This document shows positions 1 to 12,313 of a stretch of 64,000 nt of DNA, piece after piece. Source of the DNA: Cymbidium sinense (lineage: Eukaryota; Streptophyta; Magnoliopsida; Asparagales; Orchidaceae). Below the pieces are notes generated by a model that was not told where the DNA came from, searched no databases, and saw nothing but the letters and a program-made list of their open reading frames with translations. The position numbers were made by a program, and so were the translations under genes. The first letter of the stretch is position 1. Every line of letters begins with the position of its first letter. Location of the stretch: positions 47,687,648 to 47,751,647 of the forward strand of contig CM038221.1 in NCBI GenBank assembly GCA_021442155.1, in the 5' to 3' direction.

Positions 1-925
1 AATCAGTGAAATGTCTAAAAAATTGATTCTGTTATATGACAGTAGATCTAATTCTCTATTAGCAGTTAAACATAGTTGACATGATCTAAAGCTCTTAAAC
101 ATATTCAAATTAACCAATTTTCCAAATCAAATATCAATCTGAAACTGCTTAAATGAAACTCTATCACTAAAAACTTAGACCAAACTCAATTTATCCATCT
201 TTCATATTTATCGTGACAAATTAAGAAAACTTTAGCTCAAAGAATTGTCAACTCGTATTATTATGTTCTCAATCAACCCTTTTATCGGTAGGACATGGCT
301 CGTGTCTCTCTGTGCAGAGGCTCACGATGAAGCGATTCTGAGTCTCCATGGGTGGTTTGGCTTTTTCGACTATATTGATCATGGTCTTTATATACTCAAA
401 TGGTTCACGCTGATTGTGAATCATGGGGTATCTTAATAGAAAATAGCTCTCATTTAAGGTAGACTTTCCTCTTTGACAAACACCACCCCATGTCTACAAG
501 GATTTCTTGGGCGGCGTAACATGTTCTTGATGAGGATCCTTCGTGGGGTCAATTATCTCCTAAGTAGTAGGCCAGCCCTGATAACGGAACCATGGGATCT
601 AGATCGCACGTCATTCCCCAACCATCGGTTTAAGCTAAAATGATGAATTTCATATCTTAAATTTTAAACTCCATATCTTTCTTCTTACTACTTTACATTA
701 AGCGATCTAATGACTTGCTTGTCGAAAATTCTCTCTCACTTCGGGAGGGTAATTAATGGGGTTTGTACATAGGAAACACAAACCAGATCTAAAGTCCTCA
801 CCAAATGAGGAAAAAATATCTGAGTAGTGTCTTATCTACTATCTCATCTGCCTTCTGAAAATTTCACCGATATTTAAAACTCTCTTTTCATCGAACAGGT
901 CGGTGGAGAATTTTCGGAGCCCACA
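1..925 (+). repeat. Dispersed repeat family L1, copy 1 (cut by window start)
   Basis: This stretch aligns by eye with 19480-20615 and, in reverse, with 48752-49930. Shared landmarks are a block around ATGGGATCTAGATCG, the phrase AAAGTCCTC.CAAAATGAGG, and the closing AGGTCGGTGG.GAATTTT then GGAGCCCACA, where similarity stops. About 100 bp of the left end lie outside the window. The closing CA and ~1.25 kb unit length suggest a solo LTR, but no coding region or primer binding site is attached and no target duplication could be found, so the class is an inference. Confidence 0.65.
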
Positions 926-1258
926 AGTGCAAAGAAATATGCATGAATTAAAAAAACTAGTCAGTTTTTTGGGAATGAAATGGTATGCTATTATCATGAA
1001 TTAAAATTGGAATGCCTTTGAATATGGTTAAGATCACACAAATAAGGTTTCAAGCAAAAGCTGGATTTGTTTGGATGTTTAATTAAATCAAATATTAAGC
1101 TAATAAAAAATGACACATTAAAAATATTTTGGACACAAAACTCTTCCATAGGAACCATAAGGAATAAAAACAAATTGCCCTAATATCAAATATAATGCAA
1201 GACAAATTATGAGTTCATCATAATGGTGAATGAAGAGGGCTAAGTTTAGATGATCACA

Positions 1259-1522
1259 TTAAAATTTAGGGAGATTTACATACATACTACGCAATTCTTA
1301 TGCATTTATATATTTCACATCCAAACTTGAATATTTACTTAAATAGCACTTAAATTTTTATTATTAGATCAAAAATACCAACCTAGTTACTTTTTTTAAG
1401 TGAAATGCACCTTTTTCTGCATAGGGAAAGTGTTAGTTTTGTAAATATTCAAGTTTGGGTGTGAAATATGTAAATGCATAAGAATTCCGTGGTATGTATG
1501 TAAATTTTCCTAAAATTTAATT
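1259..1522. mobile_element. Foldback MITE, about 264 bp
   Basis: The two ends are inverted copies about 80 bp long. The left arm reads TTTACATACATAC, then CAATTCTTATGCATTTA and CAAACTTGAATATTTAC; the right arm reads GTAAATATTCAAGTTTG, then TGCATAAGAATTCCG and GTATGTATGTAAA. A ~100 bp loop separates the arms. Size, AT-richness and lack of coding capacity fit a miniature inverted-repeat element. The exact ends and target duplication are unclear because the flanks are themselves AT-rich (TTAAAATTTA on both sides). Confidence 0.7.
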
Positions 1523-2479
1523 AAAACTTGGTGAAGGTAAATCTAAAATTAATTAGGAGATTAAATGAAACAAAATGGAAGGCATAAAGCTTTAGCTAGC
1601 TAGATTCAATAAATATACATTTTGACTAAACCTAATATATCATAGTAGAAAATAAATTATTTTACAAATAGAGATCTTAATGTCAATTTATTTTGACGAA
1701 AATCAAAACTAACTATTCTAAAGAGAAAGATAATACATACGTAAGAATGATACTAAAGTAACTAGAAGATTATTATTATGAGCAATCATCATTATAATAG
1801 CAAATTTTCAATTCTTAGAAAGCATTGCCTTCATTGAATAAGTCCATCACTTTAGCAAAGAAAATACACAAGCACAAAAATAATACACTCAAAATTTAAT
1901 TTCATCATTCATTTCTTTATGCTTTAAAAAGTAGAAGGGACTCATATAGATAACTTGAGGAGATAATTGCTAACCATCACCTTTAAAATAAAGAATAATG
2001 GTGAAAATAATTTAAAAAGATCATAAAAAGCCAAAAAAAAAAAAAAGGAAGAAAAAAGGGTAGAGATTTCACATACTACAACCCATCATCAATCTAAGTA
2101 TGGCCGAGTGAGTAAAATCCTAATCCACCAATACGTATAACTCCTTATAGTAAAATGCGCATATTCTAGTAGATGTTACAATAACAATATTTTGTAGAAA
2201 ATTCTAATGAATTTTTTTGCAGCCAGTTGATCACTTAATTATTATAGAACATTTCATCAAAAATTATGCTGAGAAAATTTTTGATGGATTATCTCGGTGA
2301 AGATAAGTGGCAAAATTTTAGGATATTAATATTTTTAAATTGTAAATTAAATATATATATTTATTTTGATTTCTTATAATTATTTAGTTGATTGAAAAAT
2401 AGTGGTAGAATTTGATTTTCTTTGTGTGTTTTTTATTGGTATTACAAGGAAAATCAATTCTAGGTCACGAGAATATCAA

Positions 2480-2850
2480 TGAAGAGAAATGTTAGGGCGG
2501 TTCTCAAGAGGATTGCGAATTGTCGGGGATTCGTAGGTCATGGGGAGATTATGGAGGGATTGCAGCTAAGTTGAGCGTCATAACCAGTTATAGTTGTAAA
2601 TCATGGGTCACCTACTTCGAGGACCATCAGTTCACGAGTCGCCGGTGTGGAGGTTTCAAGATTGGCAAGGTCACGGGTTGTCGATCAGGTTGCAATGAGT
2701 GTGGCTTGCGATGCAAGGTTGGCTTCGCAAGCTCTCTTCTTGATGCGCAGTCGCAAGGGCTGTTCAACTGGTTGCAGCGAGGTCCGCAGGTCGTTATCAG
2801 ATGATGAGGCTGCAAGGGCTCCTTGTGCGCACTGCCAGTTCAAAGTAATC
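2480..2850. other. GC-richer island of unknown origin
   Basis: Base composition rises sharply relative to both sides. Overlapping small frames occur on both strands (2520-2804 and 2647-2907 on plus, 2627-2815 on minus), as expected for GC-rich non-coding DNA. No protein family is recognised. It may be a captured gene scrap or the remains of a regulatory region. Confidence 0.3.
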
Positions 2851-3069
2851 CAATGCACTAAAGTATTTGTTTATTTCAAGTTCGAGGATAAATTACTTTG
2901 CATTTGATTTGTCTTTCTTCCAAAAAATTATTAGGGATTCCAAAACCCTTGGCATTCAGACGAACGGCCTCTTCATCAAACTTTGTAGGATTTAGTAATG
3001 GGTTATTTTATTAGTCAATTAAAGTAGAATTTAAGAGGGATTTAAAGAAATTCACCAGCAATTAATAAT

Positions 3070-4247
3070 TGATATCTGAATTCCGTTTGAAATAAAACGA
3101 TTTACCAAATTTGATAAAATTTAGCTCCATTCCTGATAGGATTAGGATCAGATATTTATTGACACATGATTCATTATATCTCTCTAAATTTTCAAACAGT
3201 TCTAAGTTTTGATTATATTCAAGAATTGGGCAACTGAATAATTCTACCATCATAATTTGCTAACTCCAAATTTCAACCAAATTAAAAACTGTGAAAACTT
3301 TTGCTCGTAAATGTTGAAGTTGTAGAAAACTTCATTTGTCTAATAGCTACATTTTGCTTAGAAAAAGTAAGTCATACATAAGTAGCAAAATCAATTGACA
3401 CATCACATTAAATTTTATCAAATCAAATACGAATTTTGAGGCAATATGTATATTTTATTTTATAAAATTAATTTAGAAACTATTTAATTATAATTTAATA
3501 AATTTATAAGTAAATTAAACATCTCAATGAGAAGAATCCAATTACATAAAAAATGAGTCAATTTGAGTCTAAATGAGCTCAGCTCAAACTTTACAAGCAT
3601 AGTTGAAAATTTTGAGATATTAATTGATTGGTTAAATCATATCAAATAAGTCATAGATCACTCAAATCAGAAGTCATTAAAATAATTAAATAATCAAGAA
3701 ATCATTTATGATCAAGAGAATTAATATGGACCGTCTGATAGAGTGTTTTGAATTTTGACTAAAATTACCAAAATACTATAAATAGTATTTCATTTGCATC
3801 TTAAAAGAAAGAGTAAAAGTATGAGGCTTAGATAAGAGGTGAAGAGCTAAGCTTGTAAACTTCCACCACCAATAACTATCATCCATCTCCGACAGCTATC
3901 GTTGACAGCTACCAATGGACGTTTTATAGCTTGGGTACAACAGTATGCAACTATTGTAATTTGATTCAAAGGGTTCTTGTTGCCTATTTTTTGTAAAATC
4001 ACAACTTTGTGACCTCCTCTCCTTCATCCTAGGAGTAGAGTGAAATTTTGTAACTTAAAATACATGATAGACTATTTGAAGTGGGCAAGGCCCTGTGATT
4101 TTTCTTCTTTTACTGGAATTTTTTCATGTCAAAACTATGATGTTCCCTGTACTCTCTTTAATTATTTTTATGTGCTATATTTTCATGTAAAACTAAGATT
4201 TAAAAATTTACACTCTACCACCGTGAATTTTCTGACACACAATACCA
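3070..4247 (+). mobile_element. Probable solo LTR, family L2
   Basis: The core (about 3520-4247) matches 22020-22800: both hold a GAGTC..AATTGAG.C.AAATGAGCTC block, a TATA box, a region of short CA-rich triplets and a final stretch ending in CA/AT. The proposed element starts TGATATC at 3070 and ends ACCA at 4247. The 5-bp sequence ATAAT lies directly outside both ends (3065-3069 and 4248-4252), as expected for an LTR insertion that lost its interior by recombination. In DNA this AT-rich a 5-bp match could be chance, and the first 400 bp do not align clearly with the sister copy. Confidence 0.55.
3777..3784 (+). promoter_or_regulatory. TATA box of L2 LTR
   Basis: TATAAATA lies in the LTR at the same place as an identical octamer in the sister LTR (22369-22376). 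Conservation in two diverged copies supports it as the LTR promoter. Confidence 0.5.
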
Positions 4248-4487
4248 ATAATCTGCTCTAGGTAGGAAAAAAACTTTACATTCAAATTAGTTATGTTTAC
4301 AGATCAGTTTATAATGAATCTTTTCATTCAAAACACATGGCAATCTGCGATTACTTTGTTAAATCTTTTGCAATCAAAAATGAGATATAAAACCTGAAAA
4401 AATTTTAATAGTCTTCCAATTTCAATCAGGCTTGCTCTCAAAATTCACAGCGATTTAGCCAATAATCTCATATTAAAGCTAGTAAAG

Positions 4488-6909
4488 CTAGCTTCTGTTT
4501 CTGATTCTATAGACTCCTAAGGCCATTGATCTTAGCCTTGCTCTTGAAGTATAAAGAGAGTTCCTCTGTTGCCCACTTGTATTCCTAAATGTTTGTAATA
4601 ATTCTTCTCTCTGTAACCTAAGAGCCAAAGCAGCATCCTCAGACTGACTTGGATTCAGCCTTCTCACAATATTCCTATCACCATTTACTGTTCCTATAAC
4701 TTCCATTGCACTCCTGAAACTACTAGTTGAGCTATGCAAATTTCTGCTTCTCAATGCCTTTCTTTCGAGTTCCAAGCCATGGCTGGGAACCTTCTCTCTG
4801 GAAGAAGAATCAATGGTCGCTGCTTTTTTCCTTGACTCCACTTCTTCAGGAAACAAGAGCTGAATGGTGTTCCAGAGAACTGTGTTCACTGTGCATGATC
4901 TTGCATTGCTGCATAAAAGATTTTTAGAGGATGAGTAGCATTCCAGTAACTTACTTTTTTTTTGGAGATTTCAATACAAGATTTTGTAATTTGAGTTATG
5001 TGCAAAGGAGTTCATTTTATAGTTTTGAAGAAGGGTTCTTAAGTTTTCACCAAAGGACATAAGATGAGCTGAATGAACTTCAATTATTTACTAGGATTTT
5101 AAGAAATAAATCTAGGTAAAAGTAGCAGGCTTTGATTAAACCCTAATAAAATTATCATGAACAGGACACGACTCTGTTAAATTATTTAGGTTGGTGAAAC
5201 AAAAATTAATTAAAATTTTTAGTAAAACTATCAGGATTTGCTACAATCTTAATAAACTTACTAGGGCTGAGGCAATCCTAGTAATCCATCAAGCCCAGCA
5301 AAACATTAGGAATGGGAGCAACACTACTAAATTAATTACGCTTTGCTGCAACACTGATAAATTATATAGATTTCAAAACTCACCAGAACTTTTTATGATT
5401 CTGAATGAAAAGAAGTTGAAATCTTGCGAATTAATCCGCTAAACTTATATCATCCTTCCTCACAAATGTGACATACTACGTGGAATTAATAAGAATTTCT
5501 CATTGTTTTTTTATGAGATTAATATGCGCTTTACCTTATAAGTTCTCTGCACTTTGGGCATTTCTTTCCACATTTAGCAGCAGCACATTTCAAACATTTC
5601 TTACAAAAACTGCAGAAATTATGATCAACCATTACTTGAGAAAACAGGATTTATTTGAAATACAAGACATGTATCTCATTAATCTGATCATACCTGTGAC
5701 CACAAGGTTCATGGCAGATCTCCAAACAAATCTGCAGCATTTTAGAGTGCCAGTAAATCAATGAAATCAGAAATTCAAAAAAATCAACCGTTAAAAAGAG
5801 GGCATTTTAGAGCAATTACTCACAGCGCAAGAGAGTTCCTCCCTTAGTTTATCCATACATGGAAGCCCTTTTCTATAGTTGACTTTAGCTGAAGTCTCTT
5901 CTCTCATATCTCCTTTCTTCTCTTCATTAGGTGCAAAGCCCTCTGAGCCTTTTTCTTTCATCTCGACTACTATGGTATAAAGCAAAAATCCAAAACAGAG
6001 ACATAAACCAAGGAAAAAGAAGAAGAATGTTCAAAGAAAATAGAATTTTATAATTTTCTTACCACAATTTTTTCTTTTTTTTGCATTTTCTTGCATAGTA
6101 TTTAATGTTATTAAATTAATATTACACACTCCTCCATTATAATAACAATTACTAGTTCACTGTTCTAGTTAATTGATATTAATCTAAGAGAATATTCCAT
6201 TTAATATATGTAGAAGGCAATAAATTTGTGAAAACCATAAGAAGTTCATATTTCATTTTAGATCAAAAGAGTAACAATCATACTTGATGCGAACTAAAAT
6301 TCTAATATCTCATAATGAATAATTAACTACAAATTTTTTAGATATAACTTTTATTAGCACCGTCATATTTCTGTTGTTCTTTTAAAATAAATTACACAAC
6401 AATGATAAAAATATTTGTGATAAAGTTGTGAATGGCATGCAGTATTTGCCATTTATCATGTTTTAAGTTGTGATTTCATTTTGGGATAAGCTCTTTAGTT
6501 TTAATGAAGATTAACTCAATTTATTTCAAACAAAAAAGAAATTCATAAACTTTAATCCACTTGCATGAACACTACAGGAGAATAAGAAATTATAAGATTT
6601 GTCTTTTCTTTTTAACCATAGATTGCTAACTAATATAAGATTGAAGTTGTCACAAAATGGCATATTAGTATGTGCAAGAGAAATAGAATGATATACTGTC
6701 AAATGCATTTTTTTAATGATTTACTGTAAATATCCAGAAGAAGAAGAAGAAGAAGAAGAAGAAGAAGAAGAAGAAGAAGAAGAAGAAGAAAGAAAGAAAG
6801 AAAGAAACCTTGATGAGAAGAACACTCATCATCATCATCATCATCCAGGCAAAGGACAACGGCTGGAATCGGATCCACAGGCTGCCGTCTAGATCTCCGT
6901 TTCCTTCAT
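4488..6909 (-). CDS. RING-finger protein, putative E3 ubiquitin ligase, five exons
   Basis: Exons by splice logic on the minus strand: ~6909-6809, 5969-5824, 5731-5694, 5609-5535, 4908-4488. All four introns have GT..AG ends and the coding phase is kept. Exon 1 encodes basic residues then a run of six Asp; exon 2 is Lys/Glu-rich and ends LREELSCA; exons 3-4 give the RING: CAIC, CGHSFC, KKC and CPKC. Exon 5 continues with VNTVLWNTIQLLFP and an Ala/Arg-rich tail (DAALALRLQREE), both typical of a plant RING family. Predicted length is ~260 residues; role by family is ubiquitin transfer. Oddities: the only ATG (6907-6909) is out of frame by one base with the Asp run, and the loop between the second Cys and CGH is about three residues shorter than I expect. 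It may be a recent pseudogene, a sequence error, or start elsewhere. Confidence 0.75.
6736..6807. repeat. (GAA)n/(GAAA)n microsatellite in intron 1 of the RING gene
   Basis: Uninterrupted GAA triplets pass into GAAA units and end at the 5' splice site of exon 1, so on the gene strand the intron opens GTTTC followed by a long CTTT/CTT tract. A separate short CAT run at about 6826-6845 is coding and makes the Asp run. Confidence 0.95.
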
Positions 6910-8200
6910 ATAGAGCAGGACTAACAATTTAATTTTGACTCTGCTAAAAGAATAAAGAAGTAAAATAAAGAGAGGACAACGGTCGAATTTTGTCATTTGA
7001 AATCATGTCTTGGAATCTTGGAACGGTACATTAGTAATTTTTTAAAAATTTTAAAAGTAATTTTATACCTGTTGACCTGCTACACATACCGGCATAATCG
7101 GACAATGGGTAGTGGTTCATATCTATTATATATTAAATAATAAGTATAAATGAATCAAAAAAATATATGTATATGTCTACTATTCTTTTAAGTGAAAAGG
7201 TTCAATTTACAAAATTGATTTTTTATTTTATTATCTTCAAATTTAAGATTATTGAATCTACGAACAACTAGATAATTTAATTTATTTTTATGAAGTTTTG
7301 ATGTTCATCAAACTTAATATAGAAATAGTATAATGTCTATCACTAAAAGCACTACATTAAAATTAATCTAATATTTGTTCTCAATATGCCAAAAAAATTG
7401 TTCATTTAATTTTAGTGCTTCTAAATTCTAAAATTAAAGAATAATCTAAGTCGTTACCCAAATCATTTGTTAATGTGGCATAAATAGACAACACATTAAC
7501 ATATATACAAAGTTAAAGCGATAGGGGTCTTGTTGCCCCTTCTCTCTGAGAAAACACTTATATTATTTAATGTGAAAGTATGCAATCATTTTGCTCATTT
7601 TTTCTTAATAATGTATCAATGTTAGGAACTTTTTAATGCGCTAGAATAACTTGATTGTCTTATAGTTTAACAAAGGACCCAAATTTAATCTCAAGGTCTC
7701 TCTTGTTCTTTTTTTAATAGAGGTAGTGGTTGTATATCCCTTATTTGAATGCTTGAGGTAAGTCAAATGCTCCATACTGCTAACTCAAAAGTAATGTCTA
7801 AGACTTCATTTACTATGCTTTTGATTTAAAATTTGGTTTAAAAGATTTCTAAAATATTTGTCTTTTTTTTTGAAAAGGGGTTAAACAGCTGAAATAGCTA
7901 AAACGCAGTTTTAAAAAGCACACTATTCAAACGAGTATCAAAACCAGAAATTCACGTTTTCCAACGCAAAACGCACTAAAAAAGTCCTCCGAAACGAAAC
8001 CTAAGATGATGCTCTTGTTAAAATATCATCATGCCTTCTCTCCGTCCAATGGCAAAGCAATGGATATGCATAAATTTTCCTTTTTTGATATATGATTACT
8101 ATGTTCAAACAAATTTTTTTAAAAACTTGAAGCATGATCATTTTATGTTATGAATATACTATTATTGCATGCAACACGAGGAAGATATAGAGATGATGCT
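6910..8200. other. Upstream region of the RING gene; no gene seen
   Basis: AT-rich DNA between the RING gene's first exon and the MULE. It would contain the RING promoter, since that gene reads leftwards from here, but no convincing TATA box or conserved site could be picked out. No open frame of note. Confidence 0.4.
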
Positions 8201-8209
8201 TTTAATATG
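8201..8209. repeat. MULE target-site duplication, left copy
   Basis: TTTAATATG here is repeated exactly at 17140-17148, directly outside the two inverted ends. Confidence 0.85.
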
Positions 8210-8345
8210 GAGAAAATATGTCGAGTCCGACGAAGCACGTATGACTCCAATCCATCGATCGTCCAAGATTTTTTCCGCTTTAGGTTAATGAGCAAGAATA
8301 TAACGGACTACAGAAAGAGATGGAGTATGACGTTTACACTTCCCC
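8210..8345 (+). repeat. Left terminal inverted repeat of the MULE
   Basis: Pairs with the reverse strand of about 16987-17139. The match is gapped but collinear over at least six blocks and ends in the 14-mer at 8331-8344. Weaker similarity may run 30-40 bp further inward. Confidence 0.75.
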
Positions 8346-8607
8346 TAAACCCTACGTAAGTCCGAATGGGAGAATTTAAAAGAAATATATAGTGTGATTT
8401 AGGGTTTAGGGTTAGTTTTTTGCAAAACGAGCTCAAGAGAAATAGAAAATCTCATTTTCTTTTACAAAAGAACCATGAAGATGGAGAACGTAGGAAAATA
8501 TCGACCAATTTAGCGAGGATGTATTAAATAGAAATTCATCTAATGTTTCTCGCACATTTTTTCTACTTTGTTAGTGATATTCGGTCCGTTCAAGAGAATA
8601 TGTTCAT

Positions 8608-11280
8608 TACATTCCATTAGAAGCAATTTGGATATTTTTTGTTGAATTTTTTACTTTTTAGTGTTATTTTGCATCTCAGACTGCATTTTGGAGGTACATA
8701 GCATTTAGACTTTATTTTGCCTACTCTTTCGACATTAGGAAGCATTTGGAGGTCACTATCGGTTTCGTGGATATTTTGTATCGATCTAGATTTGAGCTGG
8801 AGCAAAGGACATCTTTTGCCGCTTTACTTCTTTGATTATGTATTCCAATGGAAATATTTGGAGGCTTTTGGATGGTTTCGGTGGTATTTTGCATATGTAC
8901 TCTGCACTTTGAGGGTACATATCATTTATAGACTTTTTTTGCCAGTTTATTTTGCCTATTTCTTTTGATTATATTTAGGGCATTCCAATGGAAACATTTG
9001 GAGGCTTTTTGGATGGTTTCTGGGTATTTTGCATCTATACTGCACTCTTTGAGGGTACAAATCATTTACTTCTTTTGCTTATTTTGTCTACTCTTTTGAT
9101 TATGTTTAGGGCATTCCAATAAGTATTTGGGTCGTTTTGGATATTTTCCTGGGGTATTTTCAGATTCAGACTGCACCTCTTTGGAGGATACAAATCATTT
9201 ATGACATTTTTCTAGTTTATTTTGCTGCTTCTTGAGATTGTGTTTGGAATTCCAATGGAAGCAATTTGATATCGCTTGGATGATTTCGGTGTTTTTTAGA
9301 TGTACTCAGCACTTTTGAGGGCAGAGCATTAAGGACTTCTTTATTTATTTTACTTTTGATTATATTTAGCATTCTAATGGAAGCATTTGGAGGTCGTTTT
9401 GGATGGTTTGGGATATTTTACATTCTGTACCTCTTTGAAGGGTACAGATGGCCTTTTTCTAGTTTATTTTGCTTTGCTTGAGATTATGTTTAGCATACCA
9501 ATGGAAGCAATTGATGGTTGCTTGATGGTTTATTTATTTCCAGTATAGAGGTTACTTTGATTATGTTTAAGGCATTCTAATGGAAGCATTTGGAGGTCGT
9601 TAATTTCTGGGTATATTTTGCATCAGACTCTATACCTCTTTGGAGAGTACATATCATTTATGGCCTTTTTTCCGTTTATTTTGCATGTTTCTTGAGATTA
9701 TGTTTAGGGCTTTCCAATGGAAGCAATTTGATGGATGATTGCATTTCAGACACTGCATTCTTTGTAGGAGAATTAAGTGGACTTCTTTGCCCATTTATTT
9801 TACTGTTTTTGATTATGTTCATTATATTCCAATAGAAGTAATTTGATGGCTGCTTGGATGATTTCTGGGTGGTTTTTTTTATCCAGATTTTATAACATAT
9901 TTTTGTATTTGTTTGGCCAAGTAAATGTCAATGAGCTATGAAATGACGAAGTCGTGATGTCTAATGACCCAAATTTGGGAAAACTCGGCACCACCGCTCA
10001 AAATGAAACGGAGGTATGTAATCATCGCGTGACTATGCACATCAAATTTCAGTTTGGAAGGACCATACTATTGGCCAAACTCCAAGAAATTAAAATCAAA
10101 AGATTTTCTATGTGCAAAAGTAGGTCAAGAATTCTGCCAGTCTAAATGGCTTAACAAAATTCCAGAAAGTTGATACAAGAACTAGTTGTCCGGCCATGAT
10201 TAGATTCTCTGTTGATTTGGAGGGGAATTGGACGATTAAAAAACATACAAAAATTAAAAGCAATTTGATGGCTGCTTGGATGATTTCTGGGTGTTTTTTT
10301 GATCAGACTGCACCTCTCCAAGGTAGCAATGGAGTTCTTTTCCGCTTTATTTTGCCATTTCTTTATATGATATTCATTACATCACAATAAGCAATTTGAT
10401 GGTCGCTTGGATGATTTCGGTATTTTCAGACTCACTGCACTCTTTGGAGGGTAGCATTTGTGACTTCTTTTCCATTTTATTTTACCTAATTATTGAGATT
10501 ATATGTGACATTCCAATGTAACAATTTGATCGCTTGGATGATTTCTGGGTATTTTTTTATTCTGTACTTTCCTCTTTGGAGGTACAAAGCATTTAGGAGT
10601 TCTTTTTCCGCTTTATTTTGCCTTTCTTTAGATGATGTTCATTACATCACATGGAAGCAATTTGATATCGCTTGGATGATTTCTGTGTATTTTTTATTTG
10701 TACTCTCTGCATTCTTTGGAGGGTATGAGCATTTAGGGACTTCTTTCTATTTTATTTTGCCTAATTATTGAGATTATATATTCCAATGGAAGCAATTTGA
10801 TGATGATGATTTGGGTATTTTTGATCTGCATCCTCAGACTTTCGAGGGTACGAGCATTTAGAGTTCTTTTCCTTTATTTTGCCCTGCTTTAGATGATGTT
10901 CATTACATTACAATGGAAGTAATTTGATGGCTACTGGATGATTTCTGGTGCAGATCAGATTTTTATGTACCTCTGAGTACAGAGTTCTTTTTTCGCTTTA
11001 TTTTATCTCTGCTTAAGATGATGTTCATTACATTACAATGGAAGCAATTTGATGACGCTTGGATGATTTCTGGTGTTTTTTTGCATATGTACTCTATGTA
11101 TCTCTGAGGGCAGAGCATTTGTGACTGTCAAGTTTATTTTGCCCTGCTTTCGAGATTATATTTAGGGCATTCCAATGGAAGCAATTTGATGGTTGCTTGG
11201 ATGATTTATTTGTATTTTTTTGCATCTGTACTCTTTGTACCTCTTTGTAGGGTACAGATCATTTATGGCCTTTTTTAGTC
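8608..11280 (+). repeat. Left tandem array of the MULE
   Basis: About 18-20 diverged units of roughly 120-150 bp. Each opens with a variant of CATTCCAATGGAAGCA, continues TTTGGAGG/TTTGATGG..TGGATG.TTTC, then GGGTATTTTGCAT, a CTGTAC..CCTCTTTGGAGGG block, and closes GTTTATTTTGCCT. Variants TTTGGAGG and TTTGATGG mark at least two subfamilies. About 9885-10255 interrupts the array with sequence that has no units. Confidence 0.85.
9885..10255. other. Non-repetitive insert within the left array
   Basis: About 370 bp with no trace of the unit. The sequence TTTTTGTATTTG near its left end and AAACATACAAAAA near its right end are weakly inverted, so it may be a small inserted element, but no target duplication was confirmed. 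No protein recognised. Confidence 0.4.
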
Positions 11281-12313
11281 CGAAAATTTAGTTGGCAAAT
11301 TTAATCTCATAATGTGGTGACAAATTTAAAAATTCTCTTAATCTATTGTATTTACAATATTCACTAATTGAAAATAATTATTATATAATGAAATGTTAAA
11401 AGTTATCTCTTTCTGGACAAGTTTCATTACTTATAATGAAATAAATTTTTCATATTGCAATGCTAAAAAAAATACTATTTTTATAATAGATTAACTTATT
11501 TTATTTTTGTTTCATCTAAATAAATAAAAGATGAGTCCGAAGGTTCAAGTTAATATTCAACTTCATTTCGAGCATGAGCATACTAAGAATACATATGAGT
11601 TAATTTTTTTAACTGCTTTATTTTCATAATAAAAAAAACAGCTAACAACAATCATAATCGTATTTTAATACATATGAGTTAAAATTAAAACTGTTAAAAT
11701 ATCACGATTTTATAATAAAAAATTAACTTACATCAACCACAATAATTTTACAATGAAACTTTTAAAAAAAAAAAGATAATCCCTAATGGCCAGTAATCCC
11801 TAATTTAATTTTATGCATTAATTTTATGCATTCTGCTAGATAATATTTATTTTATGCATTCTAAGAATTTTTATGCATTCTCGCCATAACAAAATGACCA
11901 TACCATTAAAATGATTTTAAATGCGATTTCTTTCAAGAGTATAGCACCCAAAACCAAATCCATAAGATAAAAAATATGATTCCTGGAGTAAAATATCATC
12001 CCAGAGTAAAATATCAGTGAAATCAAACTATATGAAATAAGAGAAAAGAAGTTACAAAAAGTAGAGTAAAATATCATCCAAGATCCATAAACGATCCATT
12101 CACTTCAACAAAAATAGCTAAGTCTTCGAAGCCACCAAACCGATGCATTATACAAAATTCTATATCAAACTAAATACTATTGTTCTCAATTTGGATTTTT
12201 AAGTCCCAAATAAAATATAGAAGTTTAACTCAACTAAATATATTCATCTTCTTTGCCCAATCCTCGGTGGTCTACCCACCACTGGAGGTTTGTTTGCCTC
12301 CATGTATTTATGA
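11281..12313. other. MULE central region, AT-rich non-coding part
   Basis: AT-rich sequence between the left array and the protease relic, with no recognisable transposase or other family. It would be the 3' side of the minus-strand protease gene. Confidence 0.4.

Larger units (their letters stand above)
926..3069. other. Intergenic AT-rich DNA with a MITE and a GC-richer patch
   Basis: No gene is recognised. The stretch holds the foldback MITE at 1259-1522, an A-run near 2033-2046, and a patch at about 2480-2850 of clearly higher GC content; these are entered separately. The small open frames here are short, overlap on both strands and show no known motif. Confidence 0.5.
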
